A stretch of DNA of 44,778 nt from BOKV01 sp049289295 (GTDB lineage Bacteria; Pseudomonadota; Alphaproteobacteria; Rhizobiales; Rhizobiaceae): contig JBATLL010000027.1 of the NCBI GenBank assembly GCA_049289295.1, positions 1-44,778 on the forward strand, in the 5' to 3' direction. Shown here piece after piece: positions 25,071-34,243 of this stretch; the first letter of the stretch is position 1, and each line of letters begins with the position of its first letter. The notes beneath the pieces were generated by a model. It ran no database searches, was not told the origin of the DNA, and saw nothing but the letters and a program-made list of their open reading frames with translations. The position numbers were made by a program, and so were the translations under genes.

Positions 25071-25865
25071 ATGCAAAATCAAATCGAAACGCTGAGTGTT
25101 GGAACCGGGGACGAAGCCCGCGCCATTGCAGTCAGAAATCGGAGCGGCTCAACACCCGGTTTCGTATGGCTGGGTGGATATCGTTCCGACATGGATGGCA
25201 CGAAAGTGGTGAAGCTCGATGTCTGGTGTGGCACACAGGGTTATTCGTGCTGCCGGCACGATTATTCCGGGCACGGTCTTTCGGGCGGCGACTTTCGCGA
25301 TGGCACTATTTCTCGCTGGCTTGAAGAAAGCCTGACCGTCTTCGAAACTTTCACCAGCGGGCCGCAAATCCTGGTCGGCTCCTCCATGGGTGGATGGATT
25401 GCGTTGAGAATGGCGCAGGAACTGGCGCGACGAAACAAGGGCGAACGACTGGCAGGCATGCTGCTGATAGCGCCTGCGCCAGACTTCACGAGCGAACTGA
25501 TGTGGCCGCAGCTGAGTGAACTACAAAAAGAACAGATACGGACAAAAGGACAACTTGAAGAACCGTCCGCCTATTCATCTGAACCCAATATCTATACCCG
25601 TGCGCTGTTCGAGGACGGTGAGCGCAACAGGGTGCTGGACGGGATCATCGATCCCGGTTGCCCGGTCCACATCCTGCAGGGCATGGCTGATCCCGATGTA
25701 CCGTGGCAACATGCCATGCGCCTGAGCGAGCATCTGCCACTAGGCGATGTTTCCATGACGCTGGTCAAGGATGGAGACCACAGGCTTTCACGACCGCAAG
25801 ACATTGACCTGATGCTGCGTCTGGCGGCGATGCTGGCATCCGCATCAGCCGCGCCCAACTCGTGA
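25071..25865 (+). CDS. Alpha/beta-hydrolase (serine esterase/peptidase-like)
   Basis: The fold is shown by 'VWLGGYRSDMDGTK', 'HDYSGHGLSGG', the nucleophile elbow 'LVGSSMGGWIALRMAQ', an acid in 'GMADPDVPWQHA' and the catalytic His in 'VKDGDHRLSRPQD'; the triad looks intact. Relatives lie next to infC in many Rhizobiales and are annotated only as hydrolases. 264 aa from the ATG at 25071; a longer frame to 24870 overlaps infC on the other strand and is not used. A gene for a BenE transporter follows 7 bp downstream. Confidence 0.88.
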   Translation: MQNQIETLSVGTGDEARAIAVRNRSGSTPGFVWLGGYRSDMDGTKVVKLDVWCGTQGYSCCRHDYSGHGLSGGDFRDGTISRWLEESLTVFETFTSGPQILVGSSMGGWIALRMAQELARRNKGERLAGMLLIAPAPDFTSELMWPQLSELQKEQIRTKGQLEEPSAYSSEPNIYTRALFEDGERNRVLDGIIDPGCPVHILQGMADPDVPWQHAMRLSEHLPLGDVSMTLVKDGDHRLSRPQDIDLMLRLAAMLASASAAPNS

Positions 25866-25872
25866 AGCCGTA

Positions 25873-27042
25873 ATGCGCCTGTCCGTTCTTTCCAGTGCCT
25901 TTGTCGCGGCAGTAGTGGGTTTCGCCGGAACGCTTGCCATTCTCATCTCCGCTGCAACAGCAGTCGGGGCAACGCAAACACAAACGGCGAGTTGGGTAAC
26001 CGCGATCTGTCTGGCGAAGCTGGCCGAATCCTCGCTCCTGTCCTGGTGGTACCGTGTACCCATCGTCACCGCCTGGTCGACAGCAGGACTTGCGCTGATT
26101 GCAGCGAGCCAGGGTCAAACGATGGAGCAGGCGGTTGGCGCTTTCATCCTGGCTGGCCTGATGCTGACGCTTACCGGTCTCGTGCGGCCGCTTACCAGAC
26201 TGGTAGAATTGATCCCTCCACCCGTCTCAGCGGGCATGCTGGCCGGGATATTGCTGCCATTTGCCATGGGCGCTGCCCGTGCCGCGGAGGTCGAGCCGAC
26301 GATCGTCATCGCGCTCAGCGTGCTGTTTTTCGTGGTGCAGATGAAAAGTCCGCCACTCGCGGTCGTCGCGGTACTACTGGCAAGCGTGCCGGTCATCATG
26401 ATGAGCGCAGGCGGTGATGCGCAAACACCAGGCGCAATAGACCTGAAGCTGTCCACGCTGGAGTGGACCCGCCCGCAATTCACCATGCAGGCCTTTGCGG
26501 GGCTGGCAATCCCGCTGTACCTCGTGACCATGGCATCGCAAAATCTGCCGGGCCTCGCAGTTCTCAGAGCCAGCGGCTACAACCCGCCCGCCGGGCCGCT
26601 CATTGCAGTTACCGGTTTCTTTTCCACGATTTCGGCATTCTTCGGCGCATCGACAACGAATCTGGCCGCCATTACTGCTGCCATCTGCACCGGGCCAGAT
26701 GCCCATCCGGACGCTTCCCGGCGCTGGCTGACGGGCATGTTCTATGCTGGTTTCTATGGCCTGTTTGCTGTCTTCGGCGCTTCACTCGTTACGCTTTTCG
26801 CGCTGCTGCCATCCTATCTCGTTGCGCTGGTGGCTGGGCTGGCGCTGCTGGCGCCGCTTGCCAATGCGGCCGGAATTGCCATGAACGAACAAAAGCACCG
26901 TATCGAAGCAATGGCCACCTTCGCGGTCACTGCTTCTGGTATTGCCTTCTTTGGCATCGGGGCTGCATTCTGGGGCCTCGTCGCCGGACTGACAATTCAC
27001 GGCACCAGGCAATTCATTTCAGGAAGGAACAAGCAGGCATGA
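25873..27042 (+). CDS. BenE-family transporter (benzoate/proton symporter type)
   Basis: The 389-aa protein has about 11-12 membrane segments and matches BenE: 'VGFAGTLAILISAATAVGAT', 'ICLAKLAESSLLSWWYRVPIVTAWSTAG', 'IPLYLVTMASQNLPGLAVLRASGYNPP' and 'FFGASTTNLAAITAAICTGPDAHPDASRRW'. BenE proteins take up benzoate, but no aromatic-degradation gene is nearby, so the substrate is open. The stop overlaps the start of the next transporter (ATGA). Confidence 0.88.
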   Translation: MRLSVLSSAFVAAVVGFAGTLAILISAATAVGATQTQTASWVTAICLAKLAESSLLSWWYRVPIVTAWSTAGLALIAASQGQTMEQAVGAFILAGLMLTLTGLVRPLTRLVELIPPPVSAGMLAGILLPFAMGAARAAEVEPTIVIALSVLFFVVQMKSPPLAVVAVLLASVPVIMMSAGGDAQTPGAIDLKLSTLEWTRPQFTMQAFAGLAIPLYLVTMASQNLPGLAVLRASGYNPPAGPLIAVTGFFSTISAFFGASTTNLAAITAAICTGPDAHPDASRRWLTGMFYAGFYGLFAVFGASLVTLFALLPSYLVALVAGLALLAPLANAAGIAMNEQKHRIEAMATFAVTASGIAFFGIGAAFWGLVAGLTIHGTRQFISGRNKQA

Positions 27043-27941
27043 GCGGGCGCAAGGACCGGATCGACCTGTTCGGTGGAAGCATGCTGGTCGGTTTTTCGGT
27101 CCTGCTGGGCTTCAACCAGTTCCTTGTAAAGATCGTCAATGGCGGCATGAATCCGGTGTTTCAGGCAGGCATGCGTTCACTGTGCGCGATCCCGCCGGTT
27201 CTGCTGTACATGGCATGGCGTGGAAGGCGTTTCCGTCTCTCTGATGGAGCGTTGCTGGCGGGTGTCATCTGCGGCGTCCTGTTCGCGTTCGAATTCACGC
27301 TGCTTTTCCTGGCGCTGGACCGCACGACCGTGGCCCGCGCTTCGATCCTGTTCTACACAATGCCGGTATGGGTGGCGGTTGCCGCCCATTTTCTCATTCC
27401 CGGTGAACGCATGACGCCCACTCGCGCGGCCGGACTGATCCTGGCTGTCGCTGGCGTGGCAATCGCACTTGCCCGCAACGAGCATCCAGCCAGCGATCAG
27501 GCCCTGTTGGGCGATCTCATGGCTTTGGTCGCAGCGACTGGCTGGGCAGCCATTGCAATCATCGCCCGTACATCCAGATTGTCCACCGTAACGCCTGACA
27601 TGCAGTTGCTGTATCAGCTCGTCGTCTCAGCGCCGATCTTGCTGGCGCTCGCTCCAGCAGCCGGCCCCCTGTTTCGTGAAATGACGCCAGCACTTTGGGC
27701 CATCTTCACATTCCAGGTGCTGGGTGTCGTGGTAGCGGGGTTCATGATGTGGTTCTGGATCCTGTCGATATATCCTGCTTCGGACATGGCGAGCTACGCC
27801 TTCCTGTCTCCTGTCTTCGGTGTCATATTCGGCATGAAATTTCTCGGAGAGACGCTAACCGCCAGTGTGCTGGCATCCCTCGTGCTCGTGGGTGCAGGCA
27901 TCTGGCTCGTCAATCGACGGAAGAAGCCCGTTTCGCTATAG
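27039..27941 (+). CDS. DMT-superfamily transporter (EamA domains)
   Basis: The 300-aa product has ten membrane segments in two EamA repeats; 'ALDRTTVARASILFYTMPVWVAVAAHFLIPGERMT' ends the first and 'YPASDMASYAFLSPVFGVIFGMKFLGETLT' the second, both normal EamA ends. Such proteins export or import small metabolites; substrate unknown. ATG at 27039 lies inside the benE stop (ATGA) and GGAAGG is upstream, so it is the third gene of the hydrolase-benE-eamA operon. Confidence 0.9.
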   Translation: MSGRKDRIDLFGGSMLVGFSVLLGFNQFLVKIVNGGMNPVFQAGMRSLCAIPPVLLYMAWRGRRFRLSDGALLAGVICGVLFAFEFTLLFLALDRTTVARASILFYTMPVWVAVAAHFLIPGERMTPTRAAGLILAVAGVAIALARNEHPASDQALLGDLMALVAATGWAAIAIIARTSRLSTVTPDMQLLYQLVVSAPILLALAPAAGPLFREMTPALWAIFTFQVLGVVVAGFMMWFWILSIYPASDMASYAFLSPVFGVIFGMKFLGETLTASVLASLVLVGAGIWLVNRRKKPVSL

Positions 27942-28122
27942 CACCAGCGATCACTCGCCGGGTTGCTGGTTTTCCTGCAATGTGTTGCGCCAGAAAACGT
28001 GCTGGATCATCCTGGGCCCGTTGAACACCCAGCAAGACCCATGCGGAACTAGCGGGGCCGGGAGATGCAAGTCCGGATGCTGGCTGCTGGGAAATCCCGA
28101 TTGAAGGGTGCTCGCTGTCAGA

Positions 28123-28521
28123 TCACCAGACGACCAGCCCAACCTTGATCGCTTCGGGAAAGATGATGTCGCGCACGCTACCACTCGTATCGCGCATCTG
28201 CATGCGGACTCCTAGCTCGGTCCTGTCGCGACCCTTGTAGCCGCCCCTGGATGTGTAGAAAAACTTCCAGGTTGTCTTCTTGTTCACCCCTGAGCCGGAA
28301 ACTGACGTGCGAACCACTATCGCACCATGCTGCGGCTGCACGATGTACGGCCTCGCTGCCCGCAGACCCGCTGGTGCCGTGCCAATGAAGCTCTGCTCAT
28401 GAATCAGAGTGGATTGACCAGCCTTGACGGTCTTGAGTTCGGACGCTTGCACCGGTGACAGAAATGCAATGGTCGACAAAAACACAATTGCAATGGACAG
28501 TCTGAATGAACTGGTACCCAT
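28123..28521 (-). CDS. Small exported protein of unknown function
   Basis: A clear signal peptide (about residues 1-26, ending VQA) leads into a mature part of about 106 residues that looks all-beta: 'VKAGQSTLIHEQSFIG', 'YIVQPQHGAIVVRTSV', 'WKFFYTSRGGYKGRDRTELGVRM'. The 'P.HG.V......F.Y....GY.G.D' pattern recalls Ig-like or cadherin-like repeats in exported proteins, a resemblance only. ATG at 28521 has AGGAGG seven bases upstream, one of the best ribosome sites here. It follows mbfA by 29 bp and may be co-transcribed with it. Confidence 0.75.
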   Translation of the reverse strand: MGTSSFRLSIAIVFLSTIAFLSPVQASELKTVKAGQSTLIHEQSFIGTAPAGLRAARPYIVQPQHGAIVVRTSVSGSGVNKKTTWKFFYTSRGGYKGRDRTELGVRMQMRDTSGSVRDIIFPEAIKVGLVVW

Positions 28522-28550
28522 GACATTCCTCCTCCTGCGATCCGTCCAAA

Positions 28551-29549
28551 TCATCCGCCGCCAACCAGGACCCCTACAGCGAACACGAGCGCACCTCCCA
28601 GGACGACCTGAAAGATTGCGCGTCCCCACGGTGTTTCCATGAAATGGTTCTGGATCCATGCAATGGCCCACAACTCCACAAAGACCACTATGGCGGCTAC
28701 GGTTGTGGCTGTCCAGAAATGCGAGATGAGATAGGGAAGCGCATGGCCCAGCCCGCCAACGGCAGTCATCACACCTGAGGCAATTCCACGCTTTATCGGC
28801 GATCCGCGACCGGAAATGACGCCATCATCATGCGCAGCTTCCGTGAATCCCATGGATATGCCTGCACCAAGCGAAGCGGCCAGTCCGACGAGAAAGGTCG
28901 TCCAGGTATCCTGGGTGGCAAATGCCGTGGCGAAGATCGGGGCAAGCGTGGAAACAGATCCATCCATCAGGCCAGCCAGTCCCGGCTGCACCCAGGTCAG
29001 CACGAACTGCTTGTGTTCGGCAGCACGTTCCGATTGCTGAATTTCCTCGGGAGCATGTTCCTTGACCGCACCCATTGCCGCGCCGATATGCGCTGCTTCC
29101 GCACGCGCCAGATCTCCCAGAAGCTTGCGGATGGAGGCATCCTTGGTGCGTCTGGCCGATTCGGCATAGAATCGGCAGGCTTGCGCTTCCATGTCGGCAG
29201 CCTGCTTGCGCACTTCGTCCACGCCGAATGGCTTGACGAGCCAGGCCGGTTTGCGCTCGTAGAACCCCTTGACGTGCTCGCGCCTTATCAGCGGTATCAC
29301 TTCGCCGAACTTTTCACGGTGCAGGTCGATCAGCCAGCGGCGATGCTCGTCTTCTTCCGCAGCCATTTCCTCGAAAATCTTCGCCGTGTCCGGGAATTCG
29401 CCCTTCAGCCCCCGCGCGTAGGTACGATAGATCCGCCCGTCATCCTCTTCGCTCGAGATTGCAAGCGCCAGGATTTCCTGTTCCGACAGGCTGTCGAACG
29501 ACCTTCGGCCAGAGAATGCGTTTGGGAAAGACAGGAAGCGTTGCAGCAT
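28551..29549 (-). CDS. mbfA: MbfA-type iron exporter (ferritin-like domain fused to VIT1/CCC1 domain)
   Basis: An N-terminal ferritin-like (rubrerythrin) four-helix domain (about residues 20-170) has the di-iron motifs 'SSEEDDGRIYR', 'AAEEDEHRRWL', 'DMEAQACRFY' and 'ARAEAAHIGA'. The C-terminal half is a VIT1/CCC1 membrane domain with 'GLMDGSVSTLAPIFATAFATQ' and 'GFTEAAHDDG'. In Bradyrhizobium and Agrobacterium MbfA exports iron and is repressed by Irr under iron limitation. Here an Irr-type palindrome covers the promoter. 332 aa is normal. Confidence 0.92.
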   Translation of the reverse strand: MLQRFLSFPNAFSGRRSFDSLSEQEILALAISSEEDDGRIYRTYARGLKGEFPDTAKIFEEMAAEEDEHRRWLIDLHREKFGEVIPLIRREHVKGFYERKPAWLVKPFGVDEVRKQAADMEAQACRFYAESARRTKDASIRKLLGDLARAEAAHIGAAMGAVKEHAPEEIQQSERAAEHKQFVLTWVQPGLAGLMDGSVSTLAPIFATAFATQDTWTTFLVGLAASLGAGISMGFTEAAHDDGVISGRGSPIKRGIASGVMTAVGGLGHALPYLISHFWTATTVAAIVVFVELWAIAWIQNHFMETPWGRAIFQVVLGGALVFAVGVLVGGG

Positions 29550-29559
29550 TTGAATCCTC

Positions 29560-29576
29560 TTTGGAATGATTCCAAA
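29560..29576 (-). promoter_or_regulatory. Irr-type iron control element (ICE) over the mbfA promoter
   Basis: TTTGGAATGATTCCAAA is a perfect 7+3+7 palindrome close to the rhizobial ICE motif (TTTAGAA-N3-TTCTAAA). It overlaps the -10 and start site of a promoter with TTGACA at 29601-29596 and TAGTTT at 29579-29574, 10 bp before the mbfA ATG, the position expected for repression. Confidence 0.78.
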
Positions 29577-29601
29577 CTAGGCATGGCGTGTGACATGTCA
29601 A
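29574..29601 (-). promoter_or_regulatory. mbfA promoter
   Basis: On the minus strand a perfect -35 TTGACA (29601-29596) and a -10 TAGTTT (29579-29574) are 16 bp apart; the -10 is partly inside the ICE palindrome. Confidence 0.55.
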
Positions 29602-29679
29602 TCGGTTCGTGATCCTTTGATTTGACTGTGGCGGCTTCCCTTGTGAAATTGGGGTGCTTGTTCCAGCGGGGATAATTGA

Positions 29680-30510
29680 ATGAGACTGTCCGACAGGTTG
29701 CTAGACAAGATCGGCCATCAGATGGCAGGCGTGCTTACCAAGCGCGTCTCAGGCTACGAACCCTATACGCCTTCCGACTATGACACGCTCTGGGCGACAC
29801 TCGAGCCAGGCGATGTGCTTCTGGTGGAAGGAAACCAGTTCGTTTCCTCAACCATCAAGTACCTGACCAATTCAACCTGGAGCCATGCCGCACTCTATGT
29901 CGGGCATGCGCTCGCGAAACCACCAGGCGGCGGCGAGCGGCCCCGCCTCATCGAAAGCAATCTTGGCGAAGGCTGTGTCGCGGCACCGCTTTCACGATAT
30001 TCAAGCTACAATACCCGCATTTGCAGGCCATCGGGCCTCACTGGTGAGGACAGGCAACGCGTTGTCGACTTCATGATCGGCAAACTTGGCACGCAATATG
30101 ATCTCAAGAACATACTCGATCTTCTGCGGTACTTTTTTCCCATACCTGTGCCGAGCCGATTTCGCCGTCGGATGATTGCACTTGGATCGGGTGAACCGAC
30201 GCGCGCAATCTGTTCATCGCTGATTGCCCAAGCCTTCCAGAATGTTGGTTATCCCATATTACCGGAAGTTACGCGGGCGCCAGGCAGGGCGCATGCGGAA
30301 AGCCGCTATTCGCGTCAGGAAATCCTGCATATCCGCCATCATTCCCTTTTCGCGCCACGCGACTTCGATCTTTCGCCCTACTTCGAAGTTGTCAAGCCCA
30401 CGCTGAAGCATGGTTTTGACTATCGAAAGATCCAGTGGAGCGGGAAAGTTTCCGAGATTGATGTGTTGCGTGCAGAAAAAAGTGAGGCGAGGCGAGGCGG
30501 CAAGGAATGA
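29680..30510 (+). CDS. YiiX-like NlpC/P60-superfamily cysteine hydrolase
   Basis: The protein (276 aa) has 'LEPGDVLLVEGNQFVSSTIKYLTNSTWSHAALYVG' near the start, where the His of 'WSHAALYVG' is the expected catalytic position, and 'AICSSLIAQAF' with the catalytic Cys later. This permuted arrangement (His before Cys) marks the YiiX/YebB branch. Members act on peptidoglycan peptides or lipids; the substrate here is unknown. No signal peptide is visible, so it may be cytoplasmic. The C-terminus is basic, low complexity ('KSEARRGGKE'). Confidence 0.82.
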   Translation: MRLSDRLLDKIGHQMAGVLTKRVSGYEPYTPSDYDTLWATLEPGDVLLVEGNQFVSSTIKYLTNSTWSHAALYVGHALAKPPGGGERPRLIESNLGEGCVAAPLSRYSSYNTRICRPSGLTGEDRQRVVDFMIGKLGTQYDLKNILDLLRYFFPIPVPSRFRRRMIALGSGEPTRAICSSLIAQAFQNVGYPILPEVTRAPGRAHAESRYSRQEILHIRHHSLFAPRDFDLSPYFEVVKPTLKHGFDYRKIQWSGKVSEIDVLRAEKSEARRGGKE

Positions 30511-30524
30511 AGCAGGCTTTCGTT

Positions 30525-32174
30525 TCACGTCCGCAGCGCTGAGCCGTTCCTGTCAGCGCGCTCAAGGCCATGACCGATAGTAGACGCAAACCGCGCCAGG
30601 GGCGGCCGCAGGCCATGAGCCATCAACTGGCGACGTGACTGGCGCGATGCGCCTGCAATGACAACCTTCACACCGCTCGCCTGCGCTTTTCTGGCAGCCT
30701 GCTCCAGCACGGTAGCAGCCGTGCTGTCGAAGAAAGGAACAGCCGAACAATCGAACAGGAGTGTACGGTGATCATCGCCAAGTTGATCAAGCACCGAACC
30801 GACTGACGAGGCGGCACCGAAGAAAAATGCACCTGTAATGCGCACGATCAGCGTACCGTCGGCGGCGCCCGTTACTGCGGGCGGCTGATGCTCGACAGCG
30901 ATTGCCTTGCCCATGCGGTCAATGAAGAGAAGCGAACCGACCAGGAAGCCAGCAAGAATTCCTTCGGTCAGGTCACGGAAAATGACCAGCAGGAACGTGA
31001 TGGCAAAAACCAGGGCATCCCCCCATGAAGCGCGGAACAGGGCCGCGATGGCATGGCGTTCGACCATGTTCCAGGCAACAAGCGCCAGCAGACCACCGAG
31101 CGCTGCCAATGGCACATAGGCAGCCAATGGCGCTGCCACCAGCATCATGAGCAGCAGCGTCAACGCTGCGACCATGCCGGAGACAGGGCCATAAGCGTGC
31201 GCCCGCACATTGGTGGCCGTTCTGGCTATTGTTCCCGTGACGCAGAAGCCGCCGAACAGGGCAGCACCCATGTTGGCTATGCCCTGACCCAACAACTCGG
31301 CATTCGAACGGTGACGCGTGCCGCTCATGCCGTCGGCAACCACTGCGGACAGAAGTGATTCGATGGCACCCAGCAAGGCAAATGAGACAGCGTCCGGCAG
31401 CACGGCCAGGATCCTTTCACTTGAAATATCCGGCAGCGCGGGTTCCGGCAGCGCAGACGGGATGCCACCAAAACGCGTGCCGATTGTCTCCACCGGCAGG
31501 TCGAAGGCCAGTGCTGCCAACGATGCGAATGCCACAGCGATGAGCAGGCTTGGCCAGGCCGGGCGAAGTTTCCGGATGACAATGATGATGGCGGCGGTTG
31601 AAGCGGCCAGTGCGAGTGCTGCCGGGTTGAGTGTTGGAATTGCGTTCCAAAGTGCTTCGAGTTTCGCGACAAGCTCGCCCGGTTCTGGACCGTCAAGTGT
31701 GAGACCCAGCAGGTCATGCAACTGACTTGCGAAAATGATGACCGCAATGCCTGCTGTAAATCCGATCGTGACTGGATGGGGAATGAACTTGATGTAGAGA
31801 CCGATGCGAAGGAAGCCTGCGGTCATCATGATCAGGCCGGACAGGAAGGTCGCCAGGATAAGGCCGTCGACGCCATGGCGATGAACGGTTGCCGCCACAA
31901 GCACGATGAAGGCGCCCGCCGGTCCACCGATCTGGAAACGGGAGCCGCCAAACGCAGAAACCAGAAATCCACCGACTATGGCGGTGTAAAGGCCCATCGC
32001 CGGTGTGACGCCCGATGCTATTGCAATCGCCATCGACAGCGGCAAGGCAACAATAGAGACCGTCAACCCGGAAAACAGGTCGCGCGCGAAGGCGTAGCGA
32101 TTGTAGCCTGAACGCAGAACGAGCCACGATTCAGGCAGATAGGTCTGGAACATGCTACTGTTTTTCGAATGCAT
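30525..32174 (-). CDS. SulP-family anion transporter with STAS domain
   Basis: The product is an inner-membrane transporter for sulfate, bicarbonate or a related anion. Family blocks are 'RDLFSGLTVSIVALPLSMAIAIASG', 'GLYTAIVGGFLVSAFGGSRFQIGGPAGAFI' and 'FGGFCVTGTIARTATN'. A cytoplasmic STAS domain follows (about 430-540) with 'LLFDCSAVPFFDSTAATVLEQA', holding the conserved Asp-Ser. I use the ATG at 32174 (549 aa) with GGGGCGAG upstream; an ATG at 32153 is also possible. It is alone, divergent from lepA. Confidence 0.9.
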   Translation of the reverse strand: MHSKNSSMFQTYLPESWLVLRSGYNRYAFARDLFSGLTVSIVALPLSMAIAIASGVTPAMGLYTAIVGGFLVSAFGGSRFQIGGPAGAFIVLVAATVHRHGVDGLILATFLSGLIMMTAGFLRIGLYIKFIPHPVTIGFTAGIAVIIFASQLHDLLGLTLDGPEPGELVAKLEALWNAIPTLNPAALALAASTAAIIIVIRKLRPAWPSLLIAVAFASLAALAFDLPVETIGTRFGGIPSALPEPALPDISSERILAVLPDAVSFALLGAIESLLSAVVADGMSGTRHRSNAELLGQGIANMGAALFGGFCVTGTIARTATNVRAHAYGPVSGMVAALTLLLMMLVAAPLAAYVPLAALGGLLALVAWNMVERHAIAALFRASWGDALVFAITFLLVIFRDLTEGILAGFLVGSLLFIDRMGKAIAVEHQPPAVTGAADGTLIVRITGAFFFGAASSVGSVLDQLGDDHRTLLFDCSAVPFFDSTAATVLEQAARKAQASGVKVVIAGASRQSRRQLMAHGLRPPLARFASTIGHGLERADRNGSALRT

Positions 32175-32379
32175 CTCGCCCCACTGTCCGACCAAATGGC
32201 TAAGCCCGGGCAGGCGTGACGTCAATGGGGCGTCGGCAGGCCGGTTGGTCCATAGCGTCCAGCAACACCTGCTGCCAATGCAGCCGAGTGCCTGCACCGT
32301 GTGGCGCGGCGGCGATTTCCTGTCGTTCTAGGCGCTTACCAGCCTTGCCTTTCACGCGGACCTCTGCCAAATGCACGCC

Positions 32380-34191
32380 ATGACAGACACGCCGCGCGAA
32401 AACATCCGGAATTTCTCCATCGTCGCCCATATCGACCATGGAAAGAGCACGCTCGCCGACCGGCTTATCCAGTTGACCGGTGCGGTGGAAGCGCGTGACA
32501 TGAGCGACCAGATTCTCGATTCGATGGACATCGAGCGGGAACGCGGCATTACCATCAAGGCCAACACGGTCCGGCTTGAATACAATGCCAAGGACGGCAA
32601 GCACTATGTGTTGAACCTCATGGATACGCCCGGCCATGTGGACTTTGCCTACGAAGTCAGCCGGTCGCTTTCTGCATGTGAAGGTTCGCTGCTGGTCGTG
32701 GATGCAAGCCAGGGTGTGGAGGCGCAGACCCTCGCCAATGTCTATCAGGCGATAGACAATGACCATGAAATCGTGACCGTCCTCAACAAGATCGACCTGC
32801 CCGCCGCCGAGCCGGAACGCATCAAGGAACAGATCGAGGAAGTCATCGGCCTGGATGCATCGCAGGCCATTGCAATATCTGCAAAGACCGGTCTTGGCAT
32901 CGGTGACGTGCTCGAAGCCATCGTCACACAACTTCCAGCCCCGAAGGAAGGGGATGCGACGAAGCCATTGAAGGCGCTTCTCGTCGATTCCTGGTACGAT
33001 TCCTACCTCGGTGTCATTGTTCTGGTCCGCATTATCGACGGGGAACTGAAGAAGGGGCAAACCGTCCGCATGATGGGCACCGGGGCGAAATACCTTATCG
33101 ACCGCACTGGCGTGATGACCCCGAAGATGGTGCCGGTCGACCGGCTGTCACCTGGTGAAATCGGTTTCATAACCGCGTCGATCAAGGAAGTTGCCGATAC
33201 CCGGGTCGGCGACACGATCACGGAAGACAAGCGACCCTGCGACAAGGCGCTGCCCGGATTCAAACCAGCCCAGCCGGTGGTGTTCTGCGGATTGTTCCCG
33301 GTGGATGCAGCCGACTTCGAGGACCTGCGCGCCGCGATGGGCAAGCTGCGCCTCAATGATGCGAGTTTCTCCTTCGAAATGGAAACATCTGCAGCGCTGG
33401 GCTTCGGGTTCCGCTGCGGCTTTCTCGGACTGCTTCATCTGGAAATCATCCAGGAGCGGCTGGAGCGGGAGTTCAACCTCGACCTCATCGCCACCGCACC
33501 GTCGGTCGTCTACGACCTGGAACTGCGCAATGGCACGCAGATGCAGCTTCACAACCCGGCTGACATGCCGGATCCAAGCCATATCGAGCTGATCCGCGAG
33601 CCCTGGATCAAGGCAACCATCCTCACGCCGGATGACTATCTTGGTGCCATCCTGAAGCTGTGCCAGGAGCGGCGGGGCCTGCAGATCGAACTGTCCTATG
33701 TGGGCAAGCGCGCGATGCTCGTCTACGAATTGCCGCTCAATGAAGTCGTCTTCGACTTCTACGACCGGCTGAAATCGATCTCCAAGGGTTATGCGAGTTT
33801 CGACTATCAGATCATCGGCACGCGCGAGGGCGATCTCGTCAAAATGTCGATCCTCGTCAATGAAGAGCCGGTGGACGCGCTTTCGATGCTCGTGCACCGC
33901 ACAGCGGCGGAAAAGCGTGGGCGCGTGATGTGCGAAAAGCTCAAGGAGCTGATCCCGCGCCACCTTTTCAAGATTCCAATCCAGGCGGCAATCGGCGGCA
34001 AGGTGATTGCGCGCGAAACCATCAGTGCCATGCGCAAGGATGTTACCGCCAAGTGCTATGGTGGTGATGCGACACGCAAGCGCAAGCTTCTCGACAAGCA
34101 GAAGGCCGGCAAGAAAAAGATGCGCCAGTTCGGCCGCGTCGAGATTCCGCAGGAAGCGTTCATCCAGGCGCTGAAGATGGGCGACGAGTAG
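32380..34191 (+). CDS. lepA: Elongation factor 4 (LepA)
   Basis: LepA is a ribosomal GTPase that remodels ribosomes during initiation and stress. G1 'AHIDHGKS', G2 'RGITIKAN', G3 'DTPGHVDF', G4 'LNKIDLP' and G5 'SAKTG' are all intact, and the LepA-specific C-terminal domain ends in 'KRKLLDKQKAGKKKMRQFGRVEIPQEAF'. The ATG at 32380 gives the usual start (M-T-D-T-P...NIRNFSIVAHIDHGK) and 603 aa; an in-frame ATG 9 bp earlier is possible. Confidence 0.98.
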   Translation: MTDTPRENIRNFSIVAHIDHGKSTLADRLIQLTGAVEARDMSDQILDSMDIERERGITIKANTVRLEYNAKDGKHYVLNLMDTPGHVDFAYEVSRSLSACEGSLLVVDASQGVEAQTLANVYQAIDNDHEIVTVLNKIDLPAAEPERIKEQIEEVIGLDASQAIAISAKTGLGIGDVLEAIVTQLPAPKEGDATKPLKALLVDSWYDSYLGVIVLVRIIDGELKKGQTVRMMGTGAKYLIDRTGVMTPKMVPVDRLSPGEIGFITASIKEVADTRVGDTITEDKRPCDKALPGFKPAQPVVFCGLFPVDAADFEDLRAAMGKLRLNDASFSFEMETSAALGFGFRCGFLGLLHLEIIQERLEREFNLDLIATAPSVVYDLELRNGTQMQLHNPADMPDPSHIELIREPWIKATILTPDDYLGAILKLCQERRGLQIELSYVGKRAMLVYELPLNEVVFDFYDRLKSISKGYASFDYQIIGTREGDLVKMSILVNEEPVDALSMLVHRTAAEKRGRVMCEKLKELIPRHLFKIPIQAAIGGKVIARETISAMRKDVTAKCYGGDATRKRKLLDKQKAGKKKMRQFGRVEIPQEAFIQALKMGDE

Positions 34192-34243
34192 GCGTCAGTC
34201 CATCGCCAGTGCCAGCCAGTCCCGGCACGACAAACCCATGCGA

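Noticed and set aside
24923..25072. N-terminal extension of infC to an ATG
   Set aside because: The extra 50 residues lack IF-3 character and would run to the start of the divergent hydrolase gene; the ATT start fits the family.
26463..27038. Upstream part of the frame that contains the EamA transporter
   Set aside because: It overlaps the BenE gene in another frame; the transporter begins at 27039.
27942..28122. Possible small RNA between the EamA gene and the small exported protein
   Set aside because: CCCAGCA and TGCTGGG could pair across about 45 nt, but I see no known RNA family, promoter or terminator.
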